Assembly (NCBI RefSeq): GCF_026340975.1
Contig: NZ_JAPEOS010000001.1
Span: 766,501 to 830,500, forward strand
DNA length: 64,000 nucleotides
Reading direction: 5' to 3'
Source: Streptomyces sp. NBC_01214
Lineage (GTDB): Bacteria; Actinomycetota; Actinomycetes; Streptomycetales; Streptomycetaceae
Both the position numbers and the translations under genes were made by a program. Positions 1-8,423 of the stretch are shown piece after piece. The notes under the pieces were generated by a model. The model had not been told where the DNA came from. It was given only the letters and a program-made list of their open reading frames with translations, and did not search any database. Positions within the stretch are counted from its first letter, which is position 1. Each line of letters begins with the position of its first letter.

Positions 1-2
1 CG

Positions 3-875
3 ACGGTGACCGTGCAGCCGACCCCCGCGAAGGGGGTCGGGACCAAGTCGCCGTCCAACTCCTGGGGCCTGGACCGCATCGACCAGCGGTTCCTGCCGCT
101 GGACAACAACTTCAGCGCCAACCGCAGCGGCCAGGGCGTGACGGCGTACATCGTCGACAGCGGCATCGACTTCCGCCACCCCGACTTCGAGGGCCGTGCA
201 CGGCCGGGCTTCGACGCGATCGGGGACGGCCGCAACGGTGGGGACTGCAACGGCCACGGCACGCACGTCGCGGGCACGGTCGGCGGGACGACCTTCGGCG
301 TGGCGCGCAAGGTGACCTTGGTCAGCGTCCGGGTCCTCGGCTGTGACAACCGGGGTTCCTGGGCGGGCATCATCGCGGGCTTCGACTGGGTGGCCAACAA
401 CATCCGGCAGCCGGCCGTCCTGAACGCCTCGCTGGGCGGCGGCCGGCTCGAAGCGGTCAACGCGGCCGTGACCGCCGTGTCCGACCGGGGCGTGCTGCCG
501 GTCATCGCGGCGGGCAACGACAACATCGACGCCTGCCGGGTCTCGCCCGCGTCCGCCGAGCGCGTGGTGACGGTCGGCGCGACGAACCGCTTCGACGAGG
601 AGACCGACTTCTCGAACTGGGGCACCTGCCTGGACCTCTACGCCCCCGGCAAGGACATCATCTCCGCGCGTCTGGGCGGTGGCAGCACGACCATGGACGG
701 TACGTCGATGGCCGCGCCGCACGTCACCGGTGTGGCCGCGCTCTACAAGTCGGAGCACCCGAACGCGCTGCCGGCGGAGGTGTCGGACTTCCTGGACGAG
801 GTGTCCACGAAGGACATCGTCCAGAACCTCAGCGACGACAGCCCGAACAAGCTGCTGTTCACCGACGGTCTCTGA
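3..875 (+). CDS. Subtilisin-like serine protease (peptidase S8), 5' truncated by window edge
   Basis: This is the catalytic domain of a secreted S8 (proteinase K-like) endopeptidase. Numbering from the GTG at position 6, the catalytic Asp is in IVDSGID (about residue 51), His in GHGTHVAGT (84), the oxyanion Asn in AAGND (171) and the nucleophile in GTSMAAPHV (Ser234). The frame is open to the window edge, and there is no signal peptide or I9 propeptide in the visible part, so the true start almost certainly lies upstream. Such enzymes are normally exported and self-processed. It ends four bases before a convergent DUF397 gene, with no terminator-like hairpin between them. The family call is firm; substrate unknown. 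Confidence 0.93.
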   Translation, partial: TVTVQPTPAKGVGTKSPSNSWGLDRIDQRFLPLDNNFSANRSGQGVTAYIVDSGIDFRHPDFEGRARPGFDAIGDGRNGGDCNGHGTHVAGTVGGTTFGVARKVTLVSVRVLGCDNRGSWAGIIAGFDWVANNIRQPAVLNASLGGGRLEAVNAAVTAVSDRGVLPVIAAGNDNIDACRVSPASAERVVTVGATNRFDEETDFSNWGTCLDLYAPGKDIISARLGGGSTTMDGTSMAAPHVTGVAALYKSEHPNALPAEVSDFLDEVSTKDIVQNLSDDSPNKLLFTDGL

Positions 876-879
876 CCGC

Positions 880-1134
880 TCAGAGCGACCCGACGAACCG
901 GGCCCAGGCCTGCGCGTGGAACACCACGTGCGGGCCTTCGGGCTGCTTGGAGTCCCTCACGGGGACGAGGCCGGGGTGGCCGTCGGCGACTTCGAGGCAG
1001 TCGCCGCCAGTGCCGTCGCTGTACGTCGACTTCCGCCAGGTGGCCATCTCCAGACAGTTGCCGCCGCTGCCGTCGCTGTAGCTGGACTTGTGCCACGCGG
1101 CTGCTGACAGGTCGTACTCAGGCGTGCTGGTCAT
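880..1134 (-). CDS. DUF397 domain protein with two motif copies
   Basis: Small 84-residue protein carrying the DUF397 signature twice in tandem (WHKSSYSDGSGGNCLEMA, then WRKSTYSDGTGGDCLEVA), followed by the usual VPVRDSK segment. DUF397 proteins are very common in Streptomyces and are usually paired with an XRE/DUF5753 regulator, in some cases discussed as toxin-antitoxin-like or developmental switch pairs (BldB/WhiJ-type). Here it follows the XRE gene with a 17-bp overlap, so the two are translationally coupled. The ATG has GGAGG nine bases upstream. The biochemical function is unknown. The duplicated motif suggests an internal duplication of about 20 residues. Confidence 0.9.
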   Translation of the reverse strand: MTSTPEYDLSAAAWHKSSYSDGSGGNCLEMATWRKSTYSDGTGGDCLEVADGHPGLVPVRDSKQPEGPHVVFHAQAWARFVGSL

Positions 1135-1954
1135 GTTCGTAATCCTCCGCCACGGACTCGATCAAAGCCAGCGAATCGCTGGGTGACAGCGCGCCGGCCG
1201 TGAGGAGATCGTAGGTCAGTGAATGGCGAGCCACGGTTGCCGGATCGTCTAGAAGCACTCCTATGGCGTTGCCCTGGACGTACGCCAGCGGGGGAGCGTC
1301 CTCGAAGGTCATTAGCTTCAGGGTGCCGCCCATGGACGAATGTGCTCCCGCGCTGAACGGCAGTACCTGCACGAAGATCCGGCGTGCACGGATCAGGGCG
1401 GTGATGTGACGCAGGACTTCGGCCATCACTGCCCGGCTGCCGACGACTCGTCGGAGGGCCGATTCGTCGAGTACACACCAGAACAACGGGGTTGTTGGAT
1501 CGCTGAGGACCGCGGCCCTGTCCAGCCGGTTCTGCACCAGTTCGGAGATGACCTCCTCGGTGGCCGTTGGCTGGTAGGCGATGAAGACAGCTCGGGCGTA
1601 TGCCTTCGTCTGGAGCACCCCGGGCAGCGCCAAGGGTGCGTACTCCCGGATCGTCTTCGCCTCTGCTTCTGCTTCAGCAGCCTCTGCGAAGTGGTTCGGG
1701 TACTTCGACTTGGCCAGTGCCCCGCAGTTGCGGGCGAAGAAGCCGCCGGTGCCGAGGATCTCGTCGATCTGCTTGGCGAATTCGAGGTGCATGCGGCGCG
1801 TGCCGGCTTCGAGCTGGCCGATGAACGATCCGCTGACGAAGAGCCGTTCGCCGAGTTCGGCCTGGCTCATGCCCGCGCGTTCGCGCGCTACGCGCAGTTC
1901 CGCGCCCAGGAGGGCGCGGGGTGAGGAGGAGGGATCGAGGTTCTTTCGTGGCAT
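1118..1954 (-). CDS. XRE-family helix-turn-helix regulator with DUF5753 domain
   Basis: A 278-residue DNA-binding protein. An N-terminal XRE helix-turn-helix (about residues 15-70; RVARERAGMSQAELGERL and the recognition-helix region FVSGSFIGQLEAGTR) is followed by a DUF5753 domain (about 95-270; LPGVLQTKAYARAVF is typical). The ATG follows GGGAG with five bases between. It overlaps the downstream DUF397 gene, the standard Streptomyces arrangement in which the DUF397 protein acts with or antagonises the XRE protein. It is divergent from the small-protein pair at 2071-2933, and the 116-bp gap should hold both promoters. The ligand and regulon cannot be told from sequence. Confidence 0.93.
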   Translation of the reverse strand: MPRKNLDPSSSPRALLGAELRVARERAGMSQAELGERLFVSGSFIGQLEAGTRRMHLEFAKQIDEILGTGGFFARNCGALAKSKYPNHFAEAAEAEAEAKTIREYAPLALPGVLQTKAYARAVFIAYQPTATEEVISELVQNRLDRAAVLSDPTTPLFWCVLDESALRRVVGSRAVMAEVLRHITALIRARRIFVQVLPFSAGAHSSMGGTLKLMTFEDAPPLAYVQGNAIGVLLDDPATVARHSLTYDLLTAGALSPSDSLALIESVAEDYEHDQHA

Positions 1955-2070
1955 GGCAACTCCCTGAGCAACATGTGCGGTTGTTGCGGGGTCCGCACTT
2001 GAAAGGCTAGTGAGCGCGTCGCCACTCTGTGTGAAGAAGTTGGATACTCAGAGTAGAAAGGTGACATGTC

Positions 2071-2292
2071 ATGGTGCTCTCCCCACAGGAGCGCATGCAG
2101 GCGGCCGAGGAGGCCGTCCAGCAGCTGCGGGAATCGCTTGCCGCGGTCGGGGTGCTGTTCCCTTCGCTGGACGTGGAGCGGGTATCGGCCGCCGGTACGT
2201 ACGGCCTGCCGCTGGTCGACCTCGGCCGCTGCAACCTCGACACCGCGCTCCGGCTGGCCGCCGTCCTGCACGAGCGGGCGGCGGGCGCGTGA
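2071..2292 (+). CDS. Small hypothetical protein (73 aa)
   Basis: A 73-residue acidic, largely helical protein with no signal peptide or membrane segment and no family I recognise. The ATG is preceded by GAAAGGTG about ten bases upstream. Its TGA overlaps the GTG of the next gene (GTGA), so the two are translationally coupled and probably work together. The pair is divergent from the XRE/DUF397 pair and may be controlled by it; that is inferred from position only. Confidence 0.72.
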   Translation: MVLSPQERMQAAEEAVQQLRESLAAVGVLFPSLDVERVSAAGTYGLPLVDLGRCNLDTALRLAAVLHERAAGA

Positions 2293-2933
2293 GCGAGTCC
2301 GTGGAGGCGGTGAACTTCGCCTTCGAACTCGGCTGGAAACTGCGGGGGCTGGAGACGGCCCTCGCCGCTGGTGCGTGGAGGCGTGGAGGCGTGGGACTGT
2401 CCGTGCGCGTGCAGGGCGATGAGGGCAGCGGGCACTGGACGGCCGTCGGGGACGACGGGGAGCGGCGGGAGTCGCGGACGGCCGCCACGGCGGACGAGGC
2501 GACCGCGCTGGTGCAGGAGGCGTTCGGGCTGACCGCGTGGCGCCCCAAGCCGCCTCCGCCGCCGGGGTGGCACCGGTTCACTCTGATCCATTGCCCGGTG
2601 GAGGAGTCGCCGAGCTACGAGCGCATCGAGGCGCGCCCGCCGCAGGGGTGCGTGGTCGAGTACGTCGGCGGGTACTTCGGGCTGCGCTGCGAACGGCCGG
2701 GGGCGCGGCTGCTGGACGCCGTCGCCGAGACCTGCCGGGAGGTCCGGACGGAGCACGGGCTGCTCATGTCCGACCTCGGCATCGAGAAGCTGTGGGAGTG
2801 GTCGCAGGACGGTACGGACGGCTGGGGTGCGGAGATCGTGGGCCAGTTGCTCCTGATGGCCGCCGAGCGCGGGCCGAAGCTCGGCTACGGGGTCGATGAC
2901 CTGGTGCGGTTCTTGCGTACCGCCGCGGGCTGA
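2289..2933 (+). CDS. Hypothetical protein (214 aa), coupled to the upstream gene
   Basis: I chose the GTG at 2289 because it overlaps the preceding stop by four bases (GTGA); the frame is open further upstream, but that stretch lies over the divergent promoter region. The 214-residue protein is soluble and has a central Pro-rich stretch (RPKPPPPPGWH) separating an N-terminal beta-rich part (residues 1-75) from an alpha/beta C-terminal part. No catalytic motif is visible and I do not recognise the family. Function unknown; the coupling suggests it acts with the 73-residue protein upstream. Confidence 0.75.
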   Translation: MSESVEAVNFAFELGWKLRGLETALAAGAWRRGGVGLSVRVQGDEGSGHWTAVGDDGERRESRTAATADEATALVQEAFGLTAWRPKPPPPPGWHRFTLIHCPVEESPSYERIEARPPQGCVVEYVGGYFGLRCERPGARLLDAVAETCREVRTEHGLLMSDLGIEKLWEWSQDGTDGWGAEIVGQLLLMAAERGPKLGYGVDDLVRFLRTAAG

Positions 2934-2940
2934 GCCGGAT

Positions 2941-3141
2941 TCAGCTGGTGATGCGTTCGCCGTCGTAGTAGCCGCCCACGCAGTTGTAGATGCCGGTGGC
3001 GGAGTCGTACTCCACCGTTCCGTGGTGGGCCTCGCACGTCGGTCCGGGGACGGTCGGTACGGCGCCCTGCGCAACGGGGACCGCGGCGCCGAAGGCGGCC
3101 AGTACGAGGGCAGCGGTGACCGCGAGGATTCGGGTACGCAT
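2941..3141 (-). CDS. Small secreted protein (66 aa)
   Basis: A 66-residue precursor with a clear Sec signal peptide (MRTRILAVTAALVLAAFG, cleavage probably after VAQGA), leaving about 40 residues with two cysteines that could form one disulfide. A strong ribosome-binding site (GGAGGAGT) precedes the ATG at 3141; the frame is open further upstream but without such a site. It is convergent with the 2289-2933 gene, seven bases away. I recognise no family and would call it only a small exported protein of unknown role. Confidence 0.72.
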   Translation of the reverse strand: MRTRILAVTAALVLAAFGAAVPVAQGAVPTVPGPTCEAHHGTVEYDSATGIYNCVGGYYDGERITS

Positions 3142-3289
3142 GGGACTCCTCCGGGGGTCGAGCGACATCAACGTCAACACCAGCCTCCCTCTGCGACGGG
3201 TCGGGCGCACCCTGGTGGGGGGCGCACAAAGGGGCGCACGAGGGGGCGCTCGAGGGGCGCCGCTCGCGGTCGAGCGGCAGGCTGGTGTT

Positions 3290-4816
3290 ATGGCGAACAC
3301 GCCCGAGGTTTCCGTGGGACCGCCTGGAGAACTCGGCTTGCGGCCGGTTTCGGTGGGCGGCAGGCGGGTCGGCAAGGCCGGATCCCTCAAGGAGCTCCGA
3401 AAAATCCTGGATCGTGCCGGTGTGGAACCGGGGCACGAGATCCACTGGCTCGGCGGAGACCACACCGTCTGGCCGGACGTGGCGTGGGTGCGACGAACCA
3501 TTTGCTTCTTCATGGTCGTGGGCCTCCTCGCGACGGCATATCCGCTCTTCCTGATCGGCATGTCGGACAGCGGCGATGCCCTCACGTACGCCGGACGGAT
3601 CGCGGGACTCACCATCCTCGTCGTGGCCGTGGTGGAGGTGTCGGCCGCCGTGGCCGCCATCGACTACTGGACCAAGAGGCGGTGGCGTTACTCGGGAGTG
3701 GTCGTTCTGGTCGGTGTCGCGATCTCCCTCCTCTGTAGCGTCCTCCTGCTCCTCCTACAGATCGGCGAGCGGTTCACCGGTTACACCGAGGTCGGAATAG
3801 CCCTCGGTGTCTGGTCCTCGCTGGCCCTGTACGGACTTCTCAAATGCGGGGCGTGGAAGGGGCTCCGCGTTCCCAGGAAAGTCGCGATCGGGTTGATAAT
3901 TTCCACCCTTCTCGCCACCGCCAACCTTGCATATTCGCAGGTCTATGTTCCCTTTGTGACGACGCCGCTGATCCAGAGTGGGGCCGAGTTCAGGGAGTCG
4001 AACATGGAAAAGGGGTCGGGGCGAGCGTACGTGACGGTCCGCCTGTTCCTGAAGAACGCGGGCCAGGTGCCCGTCTACGTCCTCGGCAGCATCTATTGGG
4101 TCCACGGTGTGCCTGCGAGTAACAAGTCTGACCGTCTGGCTGCGCGTAAAAAGCTAGACAAGCCTGCCGCACCCGAGTTGATTTACGATGGCGAGTTCGT
4201 CTCGCCGGTCGGCCGCGTACTCAATCCCGGGGAAGAGGTCGTCCAGGATGCGGTCATTGAGATAGAGGGTGCCGTTCCTCACAAGTACGAAGCGGTCAGG
4301 GCCCGGACCGAGGTGTACGTGATCAGGAAAGACAGAATGAAGATGACCGCGGACTACGAGCGCTCCAGGATGTCGGGTAGGACGCTCATGGAGGACTGCC
4401 AGCCGGGGGATCCTGCCGATGCGGAGTATCGATACCGGACCCCCATCTCGAACAGCAGCGAAGTCCTGAACGTGACCCGCGGCCCACAGCGCATCACCCT
4501 GTGGAAGGTGGGGGTGGGCGGCAGGAATCCGCACGTCATCGTGGACGTGTCGCCACCGAACAGACGGATCTCCTACGACCCTAGAAACCCGCGCACGAAC
4601 GAAGAGGCATCTGAGCGGTACGGCCTCATGCAGGTGCGCGGCTCCACGGCGGAGACGCCCTACGCAGAGCTCCTGGAAAAGGCCAGCGCGACCGAAAAGG
4701 GCGCGACCCCGCCCCCGACCGCGACGCCGTCCCCGACTCCTACCCCCACTCCGACCCCGACCCCGACTCCGACCCCGTACCTGCCCCCGATCCGGCCCCA
4801 GCCCCAGGCCCGGTGA
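3290..4816 (+). CDS. Multi-pass membrane protein with Thr-Pro repeat tail
   Basis: The ATG at 3290 opens a 508-residue protein; the frame runs upstream over the divergent secreted-protein gene and that part is disregarded. About 65 cytoplasmic residues are followed by five predicted membrane segments (near TICFFMVVGLLATAYPLFLI, IAGLTILVVAVVEVSAAVAA, VVVLVGVAISLLCSVLLLLL, EVGIALGVWSSLALYGLL and VAIGLIISTLLATANLAY). An extracytoplasmic beta-rich domain of about 280 residues then ends in a run of Thr-Pro pairs coded by a simple repeat (about 4735-4780). The interior of the gene has somewhat lower GC and less strict codon use than its neighbours, which may indicate recent acquisition. No known family recognised; possibly an envelope-associated protein. 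Confidence 0.78.
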   Translation: MANTPEVSVGPPGELGLRPVSVGGRRVGKAGSLKELRKILDRAGVEPGHEIHWLGGDHTVWPDVAWVRRTICFFMVVGLLATAYPLFLIGMSDSGDALTYAGRIAGLTILVVAVVEVSAAVAAIDYWTKRRWRYSGVVVLVGVAISLLCSVLLLLLQIGERFTGYTEVGIALGVWSSLALYGLLKCGAWKGLRVPRKVAIGLIISTLLATANLAYSQVYVPFVTTPLIQSGAEFRESNMEKGSGRAYVTVRLFLKNAGQVPVYVLGSIYWVHGVPASNKSDRLAARKKLDKPAAPELIYDGEFVSPVGRVLNPGEEVVQDAVIEIEGAVPHKYEAVRARTEVYVIRKDRMKMTADYERSRMSGRTLMEDCQPGDPADAEYRYRTPISNSSEVLNVTRGPQRITLWKVGVGGRNPHVIVDVSPPNRRISYDPRNPRTNEEASERYGLMQVRGSTAETPYAELLEKASATEKGATPPPTATPSPTPTPTPTPTPTPTPYLPPIRPQPQAR

Positions 4817-4823
4817 GCCCCTC

Positions 4824-5834
4824 TCACACCGGGGCGTCGGTACGCAGGCGGGCGTGGAGGTGTTCGTCGTGCCAGCCGTCCGCGTGCAGGAGGGCGCCGC
4901 GCATGGTGCCTTCCAGGGGGAATCCGGCCTTCGTCGCGATGGCGCAGGAGGCCGGGTTCGCCACGGAGTGGGTGATCCGTATCCGGTGCAGGCCGAGGTC
5001 CTCGAACGCCCAGCGGCTGACGCGTTCCGTGGCCGCCACCATGGCCCCGCGGCCGCGCCCGGCGGGCAGCAGCCAGTACAGGATCTCGCCGCTGCCGCCC
5101 GCGAGGTCGAGGTCGCCGATGCCGATGAGCCCGACGGCCGGGCCGCCGGTGGCGGGGGCGACGGCCCAGATCGCGGCTTCCTCGTCCTGCCAGCGGGCGT
5201 GCCAGCGGGCGATCCGTTCCTCGGCCTCGGCGGGGCCGAGGAGGGCGGGCCGGTTCCAGTGCCGGATGTCCGGGTCGAGACAGGACTCGACGAGCGCGGG
5301 GACGTCGTGGGCCGCCCAGGGGCGCAGCAGCAGCAGTCCGCCCGGCAGCTCGAACTCCGGCTGCGGCAGGGCGCGCATCCGGCCGGCGGGGACCACGGGA
5401 GGTATGGAGTTGATCATCTCTGCATCATGCCCGTGCCCGCATGACGACGGACCCGAGGCGCGCATGCGCATGCGCAGGAACAGCGCGTAGGGCGAGTCCG
5501 AGGCGAAGGTCTGGCGGTGCAGCCGCTCCGGGACCCGGGGGCCCCAGAGCCAGGCCATGTCGCAGCCGTAGCAGAACGCCGCTTCGTACAGGGGCGGTCC
5601 GGCCGGGTCGGCGTACGCGCGGAGGCCCCAGCCCGGGGCGAACCCGCACAGGGTGATGTCGGCGGCGGGGATCTTCCGTACGGCCGCGAGCACCTCGGCG
5701 ACGGCGGGACCCTCCCAGTGCCCGACGACGGGTCCGGTCATCGGGTCGCCGTGCCGCTCGGGACCGGCGGTGATGCGTACGACGTCGATGCGGGTCGTGG
5801 CGGCGACGGCTTCGGAGGGCAGCTGCATCCGCAC
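4824..5834 (-). CDS. GNAT acetyltransferase with an extra N-terminal domain
   Basis: The open frame codes for 336 residues. Residues 140-336 are a RimJ/RimL-type GNAT acetyltransferase: LRPWAAHDVPALVE, the acetyl-CoA loop LPAGRGRGAM, and the C-terminal NPASCAIATKAGF typical of the family. Residues 1-139 form a separate small domain with a CYGC pair (FCYGCDMAWLWGP) and no known function; alone it resembles a stand-alone hypothetical protein. An internal ATG at 5417 (MINSIPPVV) would start a conventional GNAT protein. Either this is a natural fusion, or two adjacent genes were joined when a stop was lost. Substrate unknown. It is probably transcribed separately from the mur operon, whose last gene ends 11 bases upstream of its start. 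Confidence 0.82.
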   Translation of the reverse strand: MRMQLPSEAVAATTRIDVVRITAGPERHGDPMTGPVVGHWEGPAVAEVLAAVRKIPAADITLCGFAPGWGLRAYADPAGPPLYEAAFCYGCDMAWLWGPRVPERLHRQTFASDSPYALFLRMRMRASGPSSCGHGHDAEMINSIPPVVPAGRMRALPQPEFELPGGLLLLRPWAAHDVPALVESCLDPDIRHWNRPALLGPAEAEERIARWHARWQDEEAAIWAVAPATGGPAVGLIGIGDLDLAGGSGEILYWLLPAGRGRGAMVAATERVSRWAFEDLGLHRIRITHSVANPASCAIATKAGFPLEGTMRGALLHADGWHDEHLHARLRTDAPV

Positions 5835-5844
5835 AGCATGCGGC

Positions 5845-7356
5845 TTACGCGGGCACCCGTTCCTTCGGGGGTGTTCCGGCGGTGGCCGTGGTGGCGTCCG
5901 GGTCCTGGCCCCGGTCCGGGTCGGTGTCGAGGTCGGTCAGCATCTGGCGGGTGAAGCCGAAGAAGTAGGTGGCGGCGAAGCCCACGAGGTAGCCGACCAG
6001 CAGGCCGCCCGCGTAGATCGCGAGGGTGGTGCCCGCGCTGGAGCGGCCGTCGAGCAGCGGGAACAGGGCCCAGCCCGAGGGGCCGATGGCGGTGGACCCG
6101 AAGGCGACGCCCAGTTGGTGGAAGAGGCCGACGAAGGCGCCGCCGGCCGCGCCGCCGATGCAGGCGGTGACGAAGGGGCGGCCCAGTGGCAGGGAGACGC
6201 CGTAGATCAGCGGTTCGCCGACGCCCAGGAAGCCGGCCGGGAGCGCGGACCTGATGGTGGCGCGGAGCGAGCCGTTGCGCGGGAGCCGGTAGTAGACGGC
6301 GATGGCCGCGCCGACCTGGCCCGCGCCCGCCATGGCGAGGATGGGCAGCAGGACGGTGTAGCCGTCCTGCTCGATCAGGGTGGTGTGGAGGGGGATCAGG
6401 GCCTGGTGCAGGCCGAGCATCACGAGGGGGAGGAAGAGGCCGCCCAGGACCAGGCCCGCGAAGGCGCCGCCGCTGGCGAGGAGCCAGTTCGCGAAGGTGC
6501 CGATGGCGGCGGAGGCCCCGCCGGCGAGGTACATGAGGCCGAAGATGGTCACGAGGCCCGAGATCAGCACGGTGAGGGTGGGTGTGACGAGGACGTCCAG
6601 GGTCTCCGGTACCCACCTGCGGCACCACTTCTCCACGTACACGGCGAGGAGGGCGGCGGCGAGCGCGCCGAGGACGCCGCCCTGGCCGGGCTTGAGCTCC
6701 AGGCCGAAGGCGTCGATCTTCGCGACGCCCGGGAAGACGATGATCGCGGCGACCGCGCCGCCCAGGACCGGCGTACCGCCGAACTCCTTGGCCGTGTTGT
6801 AGCCGACGAAGACGGCGATCAGGGACATGAAGCCGGAGGCGATGGCGGCGAGGGCGGGCACGACGGCGGGCACCCAGCCGAGGTTCGTCAGCAGGCCGTT
6901 CAGGCCGGCGATGATGCCGCAGCCGATCAGTGCCGGGATCAGCGGGACGAAGATGTTCGCGATCCGGCGCAGGAAGAGCTTGAAGGGCGTGGCGTTGCGC
7001 GCCTTCTGAGCCTCTTTCAGTGCTGCGCCCTGGGCAGCGAGGTCGTCCGCGGTGACCGTGCGGGCGGTCGCAGTCTCCGGGGAGGGGGCTGCCGAGCGGG
7101 CTTCCGCTACGAGCGCCTCGAACTCCGGGGTCACGCGGGCGACGGTGCCCGGGCCCAGCACGATCTGGTATGTGTCGTCTTCGACCACCCCGAGCACCGC
7201 GGGCAGGGCGCGCAGGGCCTCGTCCTGGACCAGCGAGCGGTCGCGCAGCGAGATGCGCAGGCGGGTCATGCAGTGCGCGATCGAGGTGATGTTGTCCGGG
7301 CCGCCGACCAGCGGAAGGATCGCGGCGGCGGTGGCGCGGTTCTTGTCAGTGGACAT
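5845..7356 (-). CDS. murP: PTS transporter subunit EIIBC, N-acetylmuramic acid specific (MurP-like)
   Basis: This membrane permease couples sugar uptake to phosphorylation. Residues 1-80 are the EIIB domain, with the phosphorylated Cys in HCMTRLR (Cys29). After an Ala-rich linker, the EIIC domain spans about residues 115-480 with roughly ten membrane segments and the glucose-family signature GVGEPLIYGV. There is no EIIA domain, so phosphate must come from a separate EIIA. The specificity call rests on the operon: it lies 28 bases after murQ, which acts on MurNAc-6-phosphate, the product this transporter would make. A GlcNAc/glucose permease is the alternative if the linkage is ignored. Confidence 0.9.
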   Translation of the reverse strand: MSTDKNRATAAAILPLVGGPDNITSIAHCMTRLRISLRDRSLVQDEALRALPAVLGVVEDDTYQIVLGPGTVARVTPEFEALVAEARSAAPSPETATARTVTADDLAAQGAALKEAQKARNATPFKLFLRRIANIFVPLIPALIGCGIIAGLNGLLTNLGWVPAVVPALAAIASGFMSLIAVFVGYNTAKEFGGTPVLGGAVAAIIVFPGVAKIDAFGLELKPGQGGVLGALAAALLAVYVEKWCRRWVPETLDVLVTPTLTVLISGLVTIFGLMYLAGGASAAIGTFANWLLASGGAFAGLVLGGLFLPLVMLGLHQALIPLHTTLIEQDGYTVLLPILAMAGAGQVGAAIAVYYRLPRNGSLRATIRSALPAGFLGVGEPLIYGVSLPLGRPFVTACIGGAAGGAFVGLFHQLGVAFGSTAIGPSGWALFPLLDGRSSAGTTLAIYAGGLLVGYLVGFAATYFFGFTRQMLTDLDTDPDRGQDPDATTATAGTPPKERVPA

Positions 7357-7384
7357 GTGGGATCGCCTTGGCTCGGGGGCGGGG

Positions 7385-8320
7385 TCAGCGGGTGCGGGCG
7401 GGGGCGAGTTCGAGGGCGGCGCGCAGGTGGCCCTGCGAGGCGGCGAGCAGCTCGGCGGCCGTGGGGCCGTCGACTCCGCCGAGGACGACGAGTACGGCGT
7501 TCTTCACCTCGCCGCCGGTGGCGGTCAGGGCGGCTTCGATCTCCGCGTCGGGTGCGCCGGTGGCCAGCGCGACGATGCGGCGGGCGCGGGCGCGCAGCTT
7601 CTCGTTCGAGGAGCGCATGTCGACCATCAGGTTCCCGTACGTCTTCCCGAGGCGGATCATCGTGATGGTCGAGATGAGGTTGAGGACGAGCTTCTGCGCG
7701 GTGCCGGCCTTCAGGCGGGTGGATCCGGTGAGGAGTTCGGGTCCGACGACGACCTCGATGCCGTGGTCGGCGGCGGCGGCGAGGGCGGATCCGGCGTTGC
7801 AGGACAGCCCGACGGTGAGCGCGCCGCGGGTACGGGCGAACTCGACGGCGCCGATCGCGTACGGGGTGCGGCCGGAGGCGGAGATGCCGACGACGCTGTC
7901 GTGCGGCCCGATCTCCAGCGCGGCGAGGTCCTCGGCGGCCAGCTCCTTCGAGTCCTCGGCGCCCTCGACGGCCTTGACCATGGCGGACGGGCCGCCCGCG
8001 ATCAGGCCGACGACGTCGGCCGGGTCGGTGTTGAAGGTGGGCGGGCACTCGCTGGCGTCCAGGACGCCCATCCGGCCGGCCGTGCCGGCGCCCGCGTAGA
8101 CCAGCCGCCCGCCCCGGGCCATCCGCTCGGCGATGGCGTCGACGGCGGCGGCGATGCGGGGGAGCTGTGCGGCGACGGCGGCCGGGACGGTGGCGTCCTC
8201 GGCGTTCATGGTGCGGGCGATGTCGAGGGTGGACAGCCGGTCGATCTCGGCGAGGTCCTGGCGGAAGGCCTCGGTGGTGAGGGTGTCCAGCTGGGCGCGG
8301 AGTTCTTCGTGGGCGGTCAT
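7385..8320 (-). CDS. murQ: N-acetylmuramic acid 6-phosphate etherase
   Basis: MurQ cleaves the D-lactyl ether of MurNAc-6-phosphate, giving GlcNAc-6-phosphate and D-lactate in the cytoplasm, so wall fragments can be recycled. The 311-residue protein has the usual length and a SIS fold: phosphosugar-binding YAGAGTAGRMGVLD, the catalytic-Glu regions DASECPPTF and VEGAEDS, and the second SIS signature VVGISASGRTPY. A C-terminal helical UBA-like part follows. The start has AGGGAG upstream. It is the middle gene of murR-murQ-murP, all on the minus strand, which makes the assignment secure. Confidence 0.96.
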   Translation of the reverse strand: MTAHEELRAQLDTLTTEAFRQDLAEIDRLSTLDIARTMNAEDATVPAAVAAQLPRIAAAVDAIAERMARGGRLVYAGAGTAGRMGVLDASECPPTFNTDPADVVGLIAGGPSAMVKAVEGAEDSKELAAEDLAALEIGPHDSVVGISASGRTPYAIGAVEFARTRGALTVGLSCNAGSALAAAADHGIEVVVGPELLTGSTRLKAGTAQKLVLNLISTITMIRLGKTYGNLMVDMRSSNEKLRARARRIVALATGAPDAEIEAALTATGGEVKNAVLVVLGGVDGPTAAELLAASQGHLRAALELAPARTR

Positions 8321-8377
8321 GTGGCGGCTCCCTGGCGGGTGCGGGTGCGGGTGGTGTGCGGGCTGGGCTTCGAGATC

Positions 8378-8423
8378 GGGGCTCCGCCCCGGGCCCCGCG
8401 CCTCAAGCGCCGGCGGGGCTGGG
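8378..8423. repeat. Dispersed GC-rich palindromic element, copy 1 (murR 3' end)
   Basis: A copy of the element (GCTCCGCCCC...GCGCCTCAAGCGCCGGCGGGGCTG) lies between murR and murQ. Read on the minus strand, its GCGCTTGA supplies the last codons and the TGA stop of murR. The hairpin part (8378-8394) lies in the 82-bp gap and could act as an attenuator or RNA-stability element within the operon. Confidence 0.8.

Noticed and set aside
5653..7665. Plus-strand open frame of 670 codons over murP and murQ
   Set aside because: It lies antisense to genes with clear EIIBC and MurQ motifs; its composition is Gly/Arg/Glu-rich and repetitive.
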